Source: Bombardia bombarda
Lineage: Eukaryota > Ascomycota > Sordariomycetes > Sordariales > Lasiosphaeriaceae
Direction of reading: 5' to 3'
Length of the DNA stretch: 64,000 bases
Assembly (NCBI GenBank): GCA_030512295.1
Contig: JAULSR010000002.1
Location: 9,818,583-9,882,582, forward strand
In this document: in pieces, positions 33,501 to 44,238 of the stretch
Layout: every line of letters starts with the position of its first letter
Position numbering within the stretch: position 1 is the stretch's first letter
Notes under the pieces: generated by a model
Databases searched by the model: none
Seen by the model: the letters and a program-made list of their open reading frames with translations, nothing else
Told to the model about the DNA's origin: nothing
Made by a program: the position numbers and the translations under genes

Positions 33501-34346
33501 AAGGGCGGCCGACAGCCTCTCGAAGCGCGTCATTGGAGGGGAGATTCCGGTGATTGAGTAAATGGAGTTGAAGGGGGCATATTCGAGGAGCAATGGTGCG
33601 TAGGGCAGCTGTCCGTCCGAGTGCTGCGTCAGCTCAGCATATGCTTGCTTGGTCATGAAGACGATCTCTCGCCCTTTGTCCTCGCTCGGAAGTTCTGTCA
33701 TTGGGACTGCCTGCATGGATCGGAGATTGGTAAGGGTCCTGGGATCGATCTGTCGCGGTGTCTGGATTCTCGACGACTCGAAGGGGCGGAGATCTTCTGT
33801 CGAGGCGGCAGCCTTGGATATCCTGTCTCTGGCGGCAGCGGAAGTCTGGGCGTAGGAGGATCTCGTCCTCGACAAGTCGTAGAGAGTATCGATAGAAGTG
33901 GTCAGGTCCCGCACAAGGTCCTCAAACCGGTTCTTGTCCCAGACGACAAGCTGGATCTTCTCTCCCCTTCTTGGTGGGTTGTCGGGCTCGACTCTCTCAC
34001 CAGCCAGGCGGCGGGAGCTGTGCCACAGGGGCTCGGCCTCGGCCAGAATGTCCTTGATGGTGGACATGATGCTGCCAACGACCTCGCTGAGGCCGGCCTT
34101 GGACAGGGACGAGTCGATGAGGACCTCCGCCGACTGGTTGGGATCGGACCACTCCAGGCCCCAGCTGACAAGCCGATCCTTCTGGATGCGCAGCTTGCGA
34201 TGTAGGGCCTTGATGTCGGGGTCGGCCTCGGCATGCTGAACAGGATCCTTGACGAAATCGGACGACTTTTTGGTGTCGTTGTAGAGCCTGCTCAGCCGTC
34301 TCTGGACGGTGGGCAACTGAAGCCCGCCCATGGTGTATGCGTCCAT
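30534..34346 (-). CDS. HeLo-like / pseudokinase / trypsin-like serine protease fusion protein
   Basis: One exon of 1270 residues. The N-terminal 110 residues (LYNDTKK...LRIQKDRLVSWGLEWSD) resemble fungal HeLo/HeLo-like cell-death domains. Residues about 220-480 look like a degenerate protein kinase: HGNLLDDNISF (about 377) replaces HRDLKxxN, no DFG is seen (SFDLFSD instead), and the helix DLYSLAMVLLSIGLW is typical. After a linker and an alpha/beta segment (PTVLVVCTSVSKVRAIL), a trypsin-like half follows: FGGLI...GMTVHHML (His about 803), an acidic Asp/Glu/Ser insert with a Gln run, IDWALFEF (Asp about 973) and GIPGDSGAWV (Ser about 1090), i.e. a His-Asp-Ser triad in order. There is no signal peptide, so it acts inside the cell. 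Related modules serve in fungal incompatibility and NLR systems. Domain calls are by eye; the protease call is strongest. Confidence 0.82.
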   Translation of the reverse strand: MDAYTMGGLQLPTVQRRLSRLYNDTKKSSDFVKDPVQHAEADPDIKALHRKLRIQKDRLVSWGLEWSDPNQSAEVLIDSSLSKAGLSEVVGSIMSTIKDILAEAEPLWHSSRRLAGERVEPDNPPRRGEKIQLVVWDKNRFEDLVRDLTTSIDTLYDLSRTRSSYAQTSAAARDRISKAAASTEDLRPFESSRIQTPRQIDPRTLTNLRSMQAVPMTELPSEDKGREIVFMTKQAYAELTQHSDGQLPYAPLLLEYAPFNSIYSITGISPPMTRFERLSAALQTEPQRSPGSWTGLPRLLGYFEDMENSRFGLVYRFPRTFNPVSFEHLTQNPLYNLCSLADLLARPDFEPKLEAKFRLASNLANTVFDMHARGITHGNLLDDNISFCNAVGTDPEVSEVNRGEVDIRRPLISSFDLFSDPQSQDASTPFSLYRHPLDPRNSAQSPLAANPDSKTFDLYSLAMVLLSIGLWTKLDNIVPDTASPEIPESVFEQLAIRCGTLYTKAVQTCWNAVDQEMTGAHSTEQIVNHVQLKASRYLEACCILDGVSNLEERLGDDLGEGRPDNVRLSTTSLAGPSKSRGAAPPTPSLGRTETWGSVQTTEEPPQLQTRGKYIASSRHQIMLTSKSKGTVEPPVAPPPVKMRLYSQICLPQDVVEQWNTVLMPQIDLALRHFYRKNPESVEISLESIGETPQRTKPTVLVVCTSVSKVRAILKKKLGILFDGTTGFRLKVCHGRVLRSRNDVAGRSMANPEGGNLDQDVAANPDYQERPQNGASIGAWNGSNHLPAVSFGGLIMVDNKQYGMTVHHMLDEPIQRDHDTKDAAEDSTRSMARPQSEAVPDLAAWYAAQQQQQQQHSQRSDSDPDSSDAEDYACEFSDSDSDAFSESAITSEASDDEGEEEDEEYAEEGDIPGVEPGCGGGYIVTQPALDDVPDGFYPSAETEDEDHIDTYRLGEVYASSGIRRRMEHGLLHEIDWALFEFRNIRKPDDNMIPCAQSPNTRAKRAADRPSISTPTIHPTSVVPARSLPGLQVQCMARTSGLQTGVILPTITLVKIYGRKSASHTYQVSGTPSRSTNEGGSRRLPSMGIPGDSGAWVVERDHGQVCGHILAWSGRKRVAYICPMDVLLLDIAETVEAVEIRLPGGELLVSSAEKWRRRESRVTDISRASTILNSGIREELQEEGSEALAMIPGRQRKEKRQRREDKDGHQRLSQRGSYKRPSGIDNDDGDNDNDDDDNSYDEGVEVELASDIKQLHLSEHGFPMGLGQWGIT

Positions 34347-37300
34347 GGCAGCGGCGATAGGGGGCGCTCAGGCGGAAAGAGCTCTGCTGGGTCGATAGGG
34401 GAAGGAAGGAGGTGTGGGATCAACACATTGCTCAGGAGGAGGAGTCTTGGTGGACGTTATCCAGCAGTGATCTCGTCTGGTGTATGTACAGTGCAGCGCG
34501 TTGTAGGTGCCGTGCTGGTCGGGCCTGGCTCTTACTAGGTACCTTGGTAGGTACCCTATGCACCCAAGGCGACTTTGTGTGTGCTGTATGCACCTAACCT
34601 GGGCCAGTGAGGCACACTCAGTGTCGCGTCTGGGCGACACTAGACAGCAACTGCGACAGTTGCTGGTGGACTTGGGCAATCTAACCTCAGCTCCTGCAAG
34701 CCCTGGCGAAAGGTCAAAGTAGAAGTAAATGCGCGATACCCAATGCCTCGAAGACGCAGGCGAGAAGGAGCGGCACGGAAGGGAAAGGGCGTAAAAGAGG
34801 TGGGGGGATGAGATGTTGAGACTTGAGGGGGGCGGTGGGCAGTCGCGATGGCGACACATCAAAGATTAAGTGTGGTGTGGGGGGGATTAACAGAATTGAA
34901 CTCAAGGCCCAGAGAAAGCAAAAAGCAGAGAGGTCATCGCGGACGCCATGTTGGATCCGACGGCGATCGGGTCTCCCAATGGCTCTCGTTATCTCGGTGC
35001 CTTGTGGCAAGTCGACAGCTCGGACGGGAGCTTGCAACCTGCAAGTCAAAAGCGGCGCCTAGCTTGCTGCGTATTGGCTGTGGGCGCGGTACAGAATGCT
35101 GCTGCCTGATCTTTCTGGCGGGGGTGCTGCATTGCACTTGCATTTGACCCCAACCTGCGGCACGCTTGTGTGCATTCTGGCCTCTGGCTGCCTTGGCCAT
35201 GTGGGGCACCGCACGTGAGGTCTGCCCGCTATTCGTAGCTAAGCCATTGCCAGCTGCTTGCCGCTCGAAAACTAAAAGATTCTTATTCTCCAGCTATCAT
35301 CTGCCAGCTGGCAAGGGAGGGGGTCATAAGTTCCCAGGCTGCAGTGAAACTGAAATTAGGGGTGCCACAAACTCGGTTTGTCACACCCACACCTTCTTTT
35401 GCATTGATCGGCTTCTTCTTTGATGGGCAACATGGAAGTTGCTTTTCGCCTCTGACGACGATACGAGCCGCCGATAGGAGCGGCCTCTAAATCATTATTT
35501 ATGTCGACATTCAAAACATGCAAGACAGCCACGACACAACATCCATTTTCATGTCGCATCAAGCTTCAACCACCTTGGCCTCAAGTCTTTGGAGACCCAG
35601 ACCCACATTCAGGCCAGCCATTGGTCCGTGACGCTCACACTTTCCTGATCTCCCCAAAGGGAAGATCCGCCGTGATAGGAAAGCTTAATTACCTTACCTT
35701 TTCTGGCTGGTTGTAGACGGTTGCAGAAGGAGGTAGACAGCCCTAAGTATTTCATCAATTTCACCTAAGGAGCACGCAGTTTATAGTTCTGCCTAATACT
35801 CCTCTTGATAGACATCAAAAGCCTAGAGGTACCTTTCAAATGAATGGACAATGAACATTTGGATACCTTGTGAGGAATTATACGATACATGGCGGCTATT
35901 GCACAATTTTACAGCTATTGCACAATTTTACATGTAGTCGGGCCCTTGAAAACTAGGTATATCTGATGGGACAGGTACATTGGAGGACCCAATGCCAAGC
36001 AGGGGATGTGACGGAGGTGCTACAATCCAGTAAGGCAGAGGTATTACGCAAAATGTACAGCATAAACCAGATAATACAACCTGAAATTTTACCAGTGACG
36101 GTTTAACCATCCGCCACAAAAAATGGTGGATCTCTACCGGCCTACTCTTATATTATGAGATGTCTCTATTATTCGTATATTTAATCGTATGTGACTCACA
36201 TCTTGAACACCGGGAGGACGGCACAGGAGACTTTACACATTTACCATAACGTAGGTACCTATGCGTGCTGTGCTATTTCGCCATGGTTCCGTAAAAGCAA
36301 CATGCTCTTACAATCTACTATTGCTGCAATGTACCAGATGGTTACATTCACTTAAACCTGCATAAAGTAAAGCATCAATGCTGCGTCAAACTGATCACTA
36401 CTAGCAGCTGACCACCAACAGGTCCATGACACTCAATTCAGCAATATTGAGCTAAAAAAAATGCATACTTTATCCTACCTATTTTCCTGGTGCCTGTTAG
36501 ACCGAATGCAGTTCATTTTAGGCTTATGCAACCGCACCCCGAAAGCAGTACCGCCAAGTGACCAAGGAAACAAGGCAGCAGCATAACGAGTCAACTCACG
36601 GTGCTCCTCTACACCATCACAGTTCTCCTTAGGTACCCCCAATGGTACGTACATCAGTCTGACATTGAACTCTGGACTAGTGGCATAGCCTGTGGCACCT
36701 ATGTAAGTAGATTTGTAGGATAGAGATCAGGCGAGACACCATCTGGCCGACCGTCCAGACGATTGCTCAGAGGATCGTGTTATTTCCGTTGACTCGAGAT
36801 ACTAAGTAAGTTTGCTCCATCTATGGCTGTTGGATACCCCAGTTCCCACCATGCGCTGATTTACATGACGCCCATCGTTCGGACCAAGACATTGTGTTAT
36901 TGTTAAGCCCGCGTCCAGCATGTACTCGTAGGATGATATATCACGCCCAATACCGCACTCTTGAAGTGGAAACTGCCCCGGTAGCTCTGCGTTCTATTGT
37001 TTTCATGTACGATAATCAAGTAAAACTAAAACAACCCCCTATTTCTTATATTAAAAATATTAATTTGCAGCATTCATAAGTGGCTTTAATCCCGGGGCAT
37101 GCTCTCTAGCATTCTATGAGAACAATTACTGGCGAATGGAGGTACAAGTGTATGCACATTACGCCCATGTGTCGGTTGCCTGCTTCCATACTCGGGGGGA
37201 GGAACACAACCAAAGATAAGTAAAAGCACCAATCAACCTTGGTCGTGATACCTGATGATACACTGGAATCATGGTCTGACATGCATGTCATCCAGCTGGC

Positions 37301-37778
37301 AACAAGGCAGAACCAACAATAAGTCCTCGTAGATACACAACATGTGCAGGCAGCCGTTATCTTGGTGCTATACAGAGCAGGCAACCATATAAGGTTCCAA
37401 GGGAAAATAGACTGAGTGATTATGATGGTGGACTCGCTTTATCAACGAGCTCTTCACAAGGAGGCACTGGCCCACATTAGACCCTTCACTAGCTTAAATC
37501 ATGTGGTAAGCAATCCGTAGCTGCTCACATACATCATATAATCTCAGTCATGAGCCTCAAGTACTGCTACCTATACCTCTGCATGTACCTTTCGGTGAAG
37601 TACCTATGTATCCCGCCACGAAACCCCCCTCTCGACCCCGGGTAATCTCCTTGATAGTCGCAGAAACGTTGAGGGTAACGAATTGAGCTTTACAGTGCGG
37701 TAGCAGTACTGTTATACTAGATAGATGCGAGTAGTTGGCTTAAGCTACATTCTAGAACATAACATTGCCCATTACCAT
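34347..37778. other. 3.4-kb gene-free region
   Basis: Starts with the promoter of the HeLo-like fusion gene. Further right it becomes AT-richer, with many short TAGGTACCT-type motifs. I found only short frames without domains and a 19-bp duplication (35895-35932). No decayed gene could be recognised. Confidence 0.5.
35895..35932. repeat. 19-bp direct tandem duplication
   Basis: GCTATTGCACAATTTTACA occurs twice head to tail without mismatch. Confidence 0.9.
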
Positions 37779-38759
37779 TTAGTTTGGTATCGTGTTAGTC
37801 GCTGGAATCAAGCGTAAGCTCAGAAATCGCCCATCCCCGGTCTCCCCCGTCAGTGTCTTTGGCGAACCTGTTGTAAACAACGAGATGCTGACATGTACAC
37901 TTCTTGTGTTGTCTTTCGGCACTCTCTCATTGCTCTTCCTAAGCTCTTCTAGAACGAGCAGGCTCCCATCTCCTGCCGCCGATACGGTGGCGGGGACCGG
38001 CAATGTCCACTCCGACGCTGGTGACACGGCCCCCCCATCATCTGGCCTTTTACTGTCACCTCCCAGAACTGCGTGATAAACCCGTCTTAGCTTCTCAACC
38101 CTCTGTTCTCCCTTTACAAACAGCTCTACCCCCGCAACACCCATAACCAGGCTCGGATGCTCCGTGACCTCCTTTCGTTGTTGATAAGGCACACGCAGCT
38201 CCCTTGGCGTCCTGTCCAAGCACCAAAACGGCAATTCACCGCCTGTGATATCTAGGAATCCCAGCTCTCTGCCATAATAGCCTTGAGACTTGACGTAGAC
38301 TTCTTTGGGCGCAGCCACCGCCCAGCGGACCTCAGTCCCCTCGGGAGTAATGCGCCCACCAGCAGAGGGGTTCAAGTAGGTAAAAGATTCGGGCTTTTGC
38401 TGGGCGGCGCGCACATGGGCTTGTATGGTGGGGAAATATTCCTCTGGTGCTGGCGGCGACGCCTGTGCCGGACTCAGCAAGGTTAGCGCCCAGTCGACGA
38501 TTTCGCCCTCGGTGCAGGCGCCCCAGCGATGCGCAGCGCGCTTTGCGGGGTCGACATCGTGGACGAATGCAATCATCTCAATGTAGGTGCCGTCGGAAAA
38601 GATGATGAGTTTGTTCTCGGTCACGCCGTCGGCATGTTGGCCGCCTGGGAGGATGGTGAAGGCGGCGGTGATCCATGCGGGGAGGTTGGACAGGAAGTGG
38701 GGGGAGACGAGAAGGACGATGTGGTCGAGAGCGACGGCGGGGGCATTGGCTGGCGCCAT
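37779..38759 (-). CDS. Glyoxalase-like domain protein
   Basis: The best start is the ATG at 38759 (MAPANAPAVALDHIVLLV), giving 326 residues; a longer in-frame extension to 38834 adds only a low-complexity leader. The opening beta-alpha-beta unit (VALDHIVLLVSP, then FTILPGGQHADGVTENKLIIF and YIEMIAFV) is the vicinal-oxygen-chelate fold of the glyoxalase-like domain common in fungal genomes. A second half around 170-260 (YGRELGFLDITGG, VMGVAGVELFV) has the same pattern. His in LDHI and Glu in YIEMIAF are candidate metal ligands. Such proteins are cytosolic metal enzymes of uncertain substrate. Confidence 0.82.
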   Translation of the reverse strand: MAPANAPAVALDHIVLLVSPHFLSNLPAWITAAFTILPGGQHADGVTENKLIIFSDGTYIEMIAFVHDVDPAKRAAHRWGACTEGEIVDWALTLLSPAQASPPAPEEYFPTIQAHVRAAQQKPESFTYLNPSAGGRITPEGTEVRWAVAAPKEVYVKSQGYYGRELGFLDITGGELPFWCLDRTPRELRVPYQQRKEVTEHPSLVMGVAGVELFVKGEQRVEKLRRVYHAVLGGDSKRPDDGGAVSPASEWTLPVPATVSAAGDGSLLVLEELRKSNERVPKDNTRSVHVSISLFTTGSPKTLTGETGDGRFLSLRLIPATNTIPN

Positions 38760-39367
38760 GTTTGTGATGTTTGGGGGTGGTAGGCACTGGTGTGGTATCT
38801 GTGTCGAGGTTGGTGATTTTCCAGGCAAAGGCACTCGAGTTCAGCACATGTGACTCGCGGGAGGGGTGAGAAACTTTTGGGTCAATCTGCTGCCATTGTT
38901 TGCGGTCCGATGGTCGGCGGGCTGACCTTCCCTCTTCCCCCTTCCCCTTTTAAGAGGCTAAAATTAGACAAGTTGCGGGGAAAATGAGGTCACTGGCCAT
39001 AACCTATCAATTGACGCCGCTCGTACTTGCGATCTGTACGGGATATCCAGGAAGGACACACAAGCATGTAAATCGGACGACCTGGTGATTTCTTCAGTGA
39101 TTGACAGAGCGCCGTGGCTGGTCTTGTCAAGACAATTGTATATGCAGCATTGTCATTTGCAGGACGCAACCAGTACCGCTGCTAATACCTGTTGTAAATA
39201 GGTACATACATGATACCTGGACTTAAATAGGTATAGTTACATATTCTTTGTCCCCCAAGTCAGGATACCACGAGTGCATCCGAACATCTCATTTTCTATT
39301 TTCATACTCCTCCAAACGCACATCAATTTCTTATAGCTTCAGTTCTAGTCTGCGCACGTTTGAGCAC
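38760..39367. other. Intergenic between two minus-strand genes
   Basis: Promoter of the glyoxalase-like gene and 3' flank of the phytase-like gene; nothing else recognised. Confidence 0.5.
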
Positions 39368-41101
39368 TCAAATCAGCGGCTTGCTCCCAGCGGGTAGAGT
39401 AACCTTGAATAGCAAGGCTTGGTTCTCCAAGAAGGGCACCGCCAGCGTGGTGTCCTTGAACTGTATCTTTCCAAAGTCTATGAACCCTAAATCCATTATC
39501 AGCCGCAGTCGATGACAAACGTAGGTGCAAAAGATTGTGCATACCGTTATCTGTGACAAAATCATTGTCCGACACGGTCAGGAGGAAGTACTCATCCTTC
39601 TCGTCCCGGCCGTCCTTGACATTGTTGACGGGTAACAGGGCAAGGGACTCCCACTTTTCGTTGAGCAGGCCAAGATCGTCAGGGGCGCCGTTGTGGATTG
39701 CACTACCGTTCACGGAGCTTTTAAAACGGCTGAGCTGTTCGTTCAGGTTGAAGTCGAGGAAAGGACATAGCTTTGCAGGGACGATTCCTGCAACAAGGGT
39801 GTCGGCTGTGGGAATCTCGTTAGTGATGACTCTTTGTTCCATCGGATTAAAACCTGCAGTGCAAGTAGGGAATGGAACACGGGCTCACATGGGTTTGCAG
39901 TGCCACCAATGGTGATGTTGCCGTTTTGGATGTCATCAAACACAGGCCCCTTGATGTTTGTGGCTCCTGAAATGTCGACAATATCCACGTGGCGGTACCG
40001 CGATAGGGAATCACTCTGACCACGGCCAGAGCCCGAGTCGCGCGCCAGGATGAGAAACTGTGTGTCAGAGATGTAGAGCATCTCAGACTGGGCCGCAATG
40101 CGGTTGTTGCCATTGGCATTCTTGAAGATGGGCAGGGGCACGACATACTCGGCCGCGTATTGAATGGCGTTCTTCTTGGAGATGTCGTACTTGAGCAGGC
40201 GTGTGTTTTCCCGCCTGGATGAGCTGGCGCCACCGTCCTGCCGCGCTGCCGACTGCAGCATAACCCAGAGCGTCTTGCCGTCGGGGCTCGCTGTCAGGCC
40301 CTCGTATCCCTGGTTGTTCTGGCGGCCGTGGTCCGGGTCAGCCGGCACAGGCACAAGGGAGGGGTTGTAGATGGGCGGCGTGTTGGAGTTGAAGCTGATC
40401 TGGCCGTTGCGGATAGGTAGCAGCGCATCCGGGGCCTGGATGGCGGAAATCATCTTTCCGGATGAGCTGAATTTGTACAGGGACGGGCCATACTCGTCGC
40501 TGATCCAAAAGCCACCATCATCATCGAGGACAATGCCCTCGGCATCTAGGGCAATGCGCTTGCCGCCGGGACCTTGGCCACCAAAGCCATCGCCAGGATA
40601 GGTCGCGGCGGGCATCAGCGGGAAGCCGGAATAGCTGAGCCCTCCGATGAAGTCAGGATCCAAGCCCGTCATTGGGGTGCCGTCGGGCCCAGACAAGAGG
40701 ATGGATTTTTTATATTTGAATGCGATGTTTGGAGCTGAAGGGTTGGCCACCGTGGCACGCTTTACGGGCGTGAAGGTTATGTCGAATATGTGCACGCGCG
40801 GAATTGTGTTCTGCGTCCCGTTCGTGTTCCACCCTCGATCGGGGAGGCCATACAGGGTGCCCCTGTAGGTGTCTCCCACCTTCTTCCACTTGGCGACTGC
40901 TATCGAGGATCCGAGACTGATGGTATCGCCATATTGATCTCGGTCATCCGACGGAACTGAGCCGTAACCGTGGAGGGAGGTGTAGGTGTATGTTTTGGCA
41001 CTGCAGGTTACCGGGGGGCTTGCGGGATAGCAACGCGCGCCAAGAGCGGTCGATGCAAAGCTAAGTGCAGCAAGGGCTGTCCGGAGCCAGACTGCAACCA
41101 T
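39368..41101 (-). CDS. Secreted esterase-like protein of the phytase-like family
   Basis: Exons 41101-39889, 39805-39545 and 39486-39368 give 530 residues. Intron 1 (83 nt, phase 1) has a CACTAAC branch site before its CACAG acceptor; a nearer acceptor would make an improbable 35-nt intron. Intron 2 is 58 nt. A signal peptide (MVAVWLRTALAALSFASTALG) precedes a beta-propeller-like domain with family motifs: YGLPDRGWNTNGTQN, LDAEGIVLDDDGGFWISDEYGP, NNQGYEGLTASPDGKTLW and GLLNEKWESLALLPV. The family is named for an esterase-like activity of phytase; the substrate in fungi is not established. Probably extracellular or wall-bound. Confidence 0.88.
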
Positions 41102-41651
41102 TATGAAGATGAAGACATGAATCTGATGGAGTGATTATGCCTTGAAAGAACTGAATATTCATGCTTGGGCTTTCATCCTTTTTATCACCAATTATCATAT
41201 CCCTAGCCAGTGTCATCACTTTTCTGCAGCCTCAACTTCAGCTGTTGCGGTCGTTCCTGCATTGGGAACTTGGGTCGTGGCCGATTCCTCAGGGGCCATC
41301 CCATGTGGTCGTACCTGGCAACGTGATTGGACAATTGGGGTTGATTGGAACTGGTAAAGACGCACGTGTGGTTGTTGACGAGGGGTAATCCGTCGGTTAT
41401 GGCCCCAATTCAAGACACCCACATTATTAGTTATTTTCGCCTTCCTCATCCAGCTCTTTGCCGTATTTATTGGCTGGGCTATGGATGGGAGACTGCTCCT
41501 TTACACACAATCGCACATCCCACGAGGGCGGATGCTACGGCAATCACTGGCCAGGGAGATGCACCTAACCTCGACAGAAAAGACCATATTATGCTAGATA
41601 GTAGGCACAGCACGACTTATCTAAACCCATGTAACTGGTAGGTAAGTTAGG
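41102..41651. other. Intergenic
   Basis: Promoter of the phytase-like gene; no further gene seen. Confidence 0.5.
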
Positions 41652-43873
41652 TTACTGGATGATCCATCTGCGCTTTGGTATCATCCACACCACATCATTT
41701 TCCCAAGATGCTTCTGGCTTTAATTGCCCCAGAGTGTCTGACTGACTTTTGTCTCCCGGCAGCAGATCTACATTGAGAGCCCTCGCCTGGCAAAGGCCCT
41801 TCCACGTACAGAATACTTTGACATCTAGATCCTTGAGCTGGCGCAGCATATTTCGAGGAACCGACACGATGGCCGCGGCCATTGCGCCCCCGGCCCTCGT
41901 TGCCGACTGCTGGGAGTCATAGTAAACAAGGCAGTAGCAGCTGTCGACGGCATCTTCTTCAGGTGTGGTCTTGAACTGGTCCGCATCTGACAAGGACGCG
42001 TCGTTGATGGGCGCTGTCACACTGTTCTTGAGGCCAGGGCTGCCGAATCTCGTCACTGCCCAGCCCCAACCTTTTTGTTGCATGCGTGGCCCCGGCACCA
42101 AGAGAAGACCCTGCGGTATCTTGTCGAGGTTTGACAGGAGGAACCGCATTCTTTGGCCCACTGGCAAGACAGATGTACTCATCCTCCCGCCTGCTCGTGC
42201 TTCGGAAGCGACTAGCAGCAAAGGCCGTGATGATGGCGTTCCCAATGCGCTGGCTCGCCATATCTGCTTTGGTGGCGTTGGTGAGACGATTGGTTCGTAA
42301 GTCCCGGCGGCCGAACATCTTTGGCTCATCAACCTGCCTCTCAGTGACATTGTATTGCACCTTTTGCATGTCCACGTAAAAACGCGCGGCACAGTTGGGT
42401 ACCAAGCCACGCATGCGCTTGATCTTGAGGATGGTGGGAGAAAGATTCGTAGGATTGTACAAGAGCTTTTAGGCTGCCAGGACATCAAGAGTGTCGTTGC
42501 TGAACTTGACGTGTAGGCGACGGGCCAACACGCCCTCCTGAAGAGTCCAGAGACGGCGCATCCACGATGACAGAGATATACGCATCATGGCGTCGGCCAC
42601 GTCATCCAGCGAGTAGGCTGCAAGCTCGGCATCAAGCACCAAGACTTGGTTAGCTGACCCATAGGTATCCTTCATCATGGAGATGGCGCGAGATCTCTGG
42701 CTTTTGTACTGCTTGTCGACTGGGATGCATAGCGTGTCCATCCAGAAAAGCGTGAGCTTCTTAGCCAATCTGTTCCAAAGCCGTCTCACATGACCCTTGT
42801 TCAAAAGATCCAATGCGCTCGAGAGTTGATTAAGCTCCTGAAGCATGCCCTGCAACCGAGAGAGCTGGTAGATTGGAAGTTGGTTGTGCGTCGAGTTGCC
42901 CAAGCCATCTGACCACACGCGGGAAAATGATACGTAGCTGGTTCCTTGCTCAAAAGGCTCAGCCTTGAATGCTACTGTCTTGCCAGATCCATCTTCCGCC
43001 ACTTTCACTTCCATTGAGATAAGCGGGATCTTCCTAGACTGGAATCGATGATGGCGACGAGGTTCTCGACGGACGGCCCTTCCGAAACATTAGAAACGGT
43101 TTTGTGAAAAGAAAGTTGTTCTGAGTCGCGTTTATTCTGTTAGCAAGGTAATCGCCCAAGATACATAGTGACAAGTCTGCCTCGGCTGGCAGGGGCCAAA
43201 GGTGCTGTTCCTTCAGCACTTCTGGCTTGTGCATCCGTCCATGTTCAAGATCTTTGGCTACAGTCGTGCGGCAACAGATGAGGGAGATCAGCTTGAGAGC
43301 ACGCGCCATCCGATCAATGTGCTCGTAGTTCAACGACTTGGTCTCTGTTTTCTCCGCGAGCATCTTGGCCGTTAGACTCTCCAAGCTTGCAGCAAGACGA
43401 GCGTCTAGAAGGTGCGCAGTTACTCGACCATGCTCCCAGTCCGCCCATGGCTGGATAAAGTCGGACTTGGTACTAAGATCGCTAAGCACCTCCTAAAATA
43501 TGCTAAAGTAGAGCTAGTTCTGTAAAAAAGCTGCTGTCTTTTCTGGAGGATGCTTAGTAAAATCTCCATTGAGCAGTCTTGTTCGATCTTAGCCTTGACG
43601 TGCTGGATAAGAGGTGAAGTCTTAGCTATCATAGGGTGTTGGATCCAGACAAGGGACTGCAATTAATTAGCTCATAAAGAGGATCAGCTAGCAGTTCGAG
43701 GTAATCCACGGGTTTGAGTTGGCTATCGTCGAAGGGGTTCTGATCTTGGGGAAATGCTCTGTGAGCCTCGAGGCGCTCAATATGCTGTCAAGCGTTGAAC
43801 TCTGATACAGTGTTGAGGTGACAAGACGGAATATTTGGTAGCAACCCCGCATAGATTTAGTTGTATCCTGCAC
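41652..43873 (-). pseudogene. Decayed HET-domain-like (heterokaryon incompatibility type) gene
   Basis: Conserved pieces lie in order on the minus strand but in different frames. Pieces near 43.7-43.0 kb give the helical N-terminal part (MARALKLISLICCRTTVA, LCILGDYLANRIN). Around 43014-42469 lies the core: YVSFSRVWSDGLGN, LFWMDTLCIPV, YGSANQVLVLDAEL and WMRRLWTLQEG, the pattern of fungal HET-like proteins. A TAA interrupts the frame at 42471-42469, and the same frame goes on (YNPTNLSPTILKIKRM ... SRREDEYICLAS). A further shift near 42160 leads to GQRMRFLLSNLDKIPQGLL and the C-terminus. Two more shifts flank RKIPLISMEV (about 43070-43020). The offsets are too small for introns. Probably nonfunctional. 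Confidence 0.8.
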
Positions 43874-44238
43874 GGTACTAGTCTAGGTAGATCATGCACC
43901 CACACAGAGCCCCCGAAAATTCCCACATTACTTGTTAAACACAGCCACTTTCACCGCCTGATGACTGCATAAATATTGATGAAACGCTTCCATATCCTGG
44001 GATATGATATAAACTGGTGTGCTCGCTCTCCTTACCCATGTACCTAGCTATATTTGGACAAGATTCAAACCTGAGCTAAAGAACTTTAAAATCCATACCG
44101 TGACCAGTCAACATTTCCATACTGCTCAAGGTACCAACTAGTCTGGTCTACGAAGTACTGGTCGAACCAAATCTGTGTATCCTCTATTGTACCTGAACGA
44201 TATAAACTCCAAGTTCATTATGCATTGAGGTGTGGCGA
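43874..44238. other. Intergenic
   Basis: No gene seen; could include remnants of the missing N-terminus of the HET-like relic. Confidence 0.4.

Noticed and set aside
39854..39888. 35-nt intron using the nearest CAG acceptor in the phytase-like gene
   Set aside because: Too short for fungal splicing. The acceptor at 39806 keeps the same phase and has a CACTAAC branch site.
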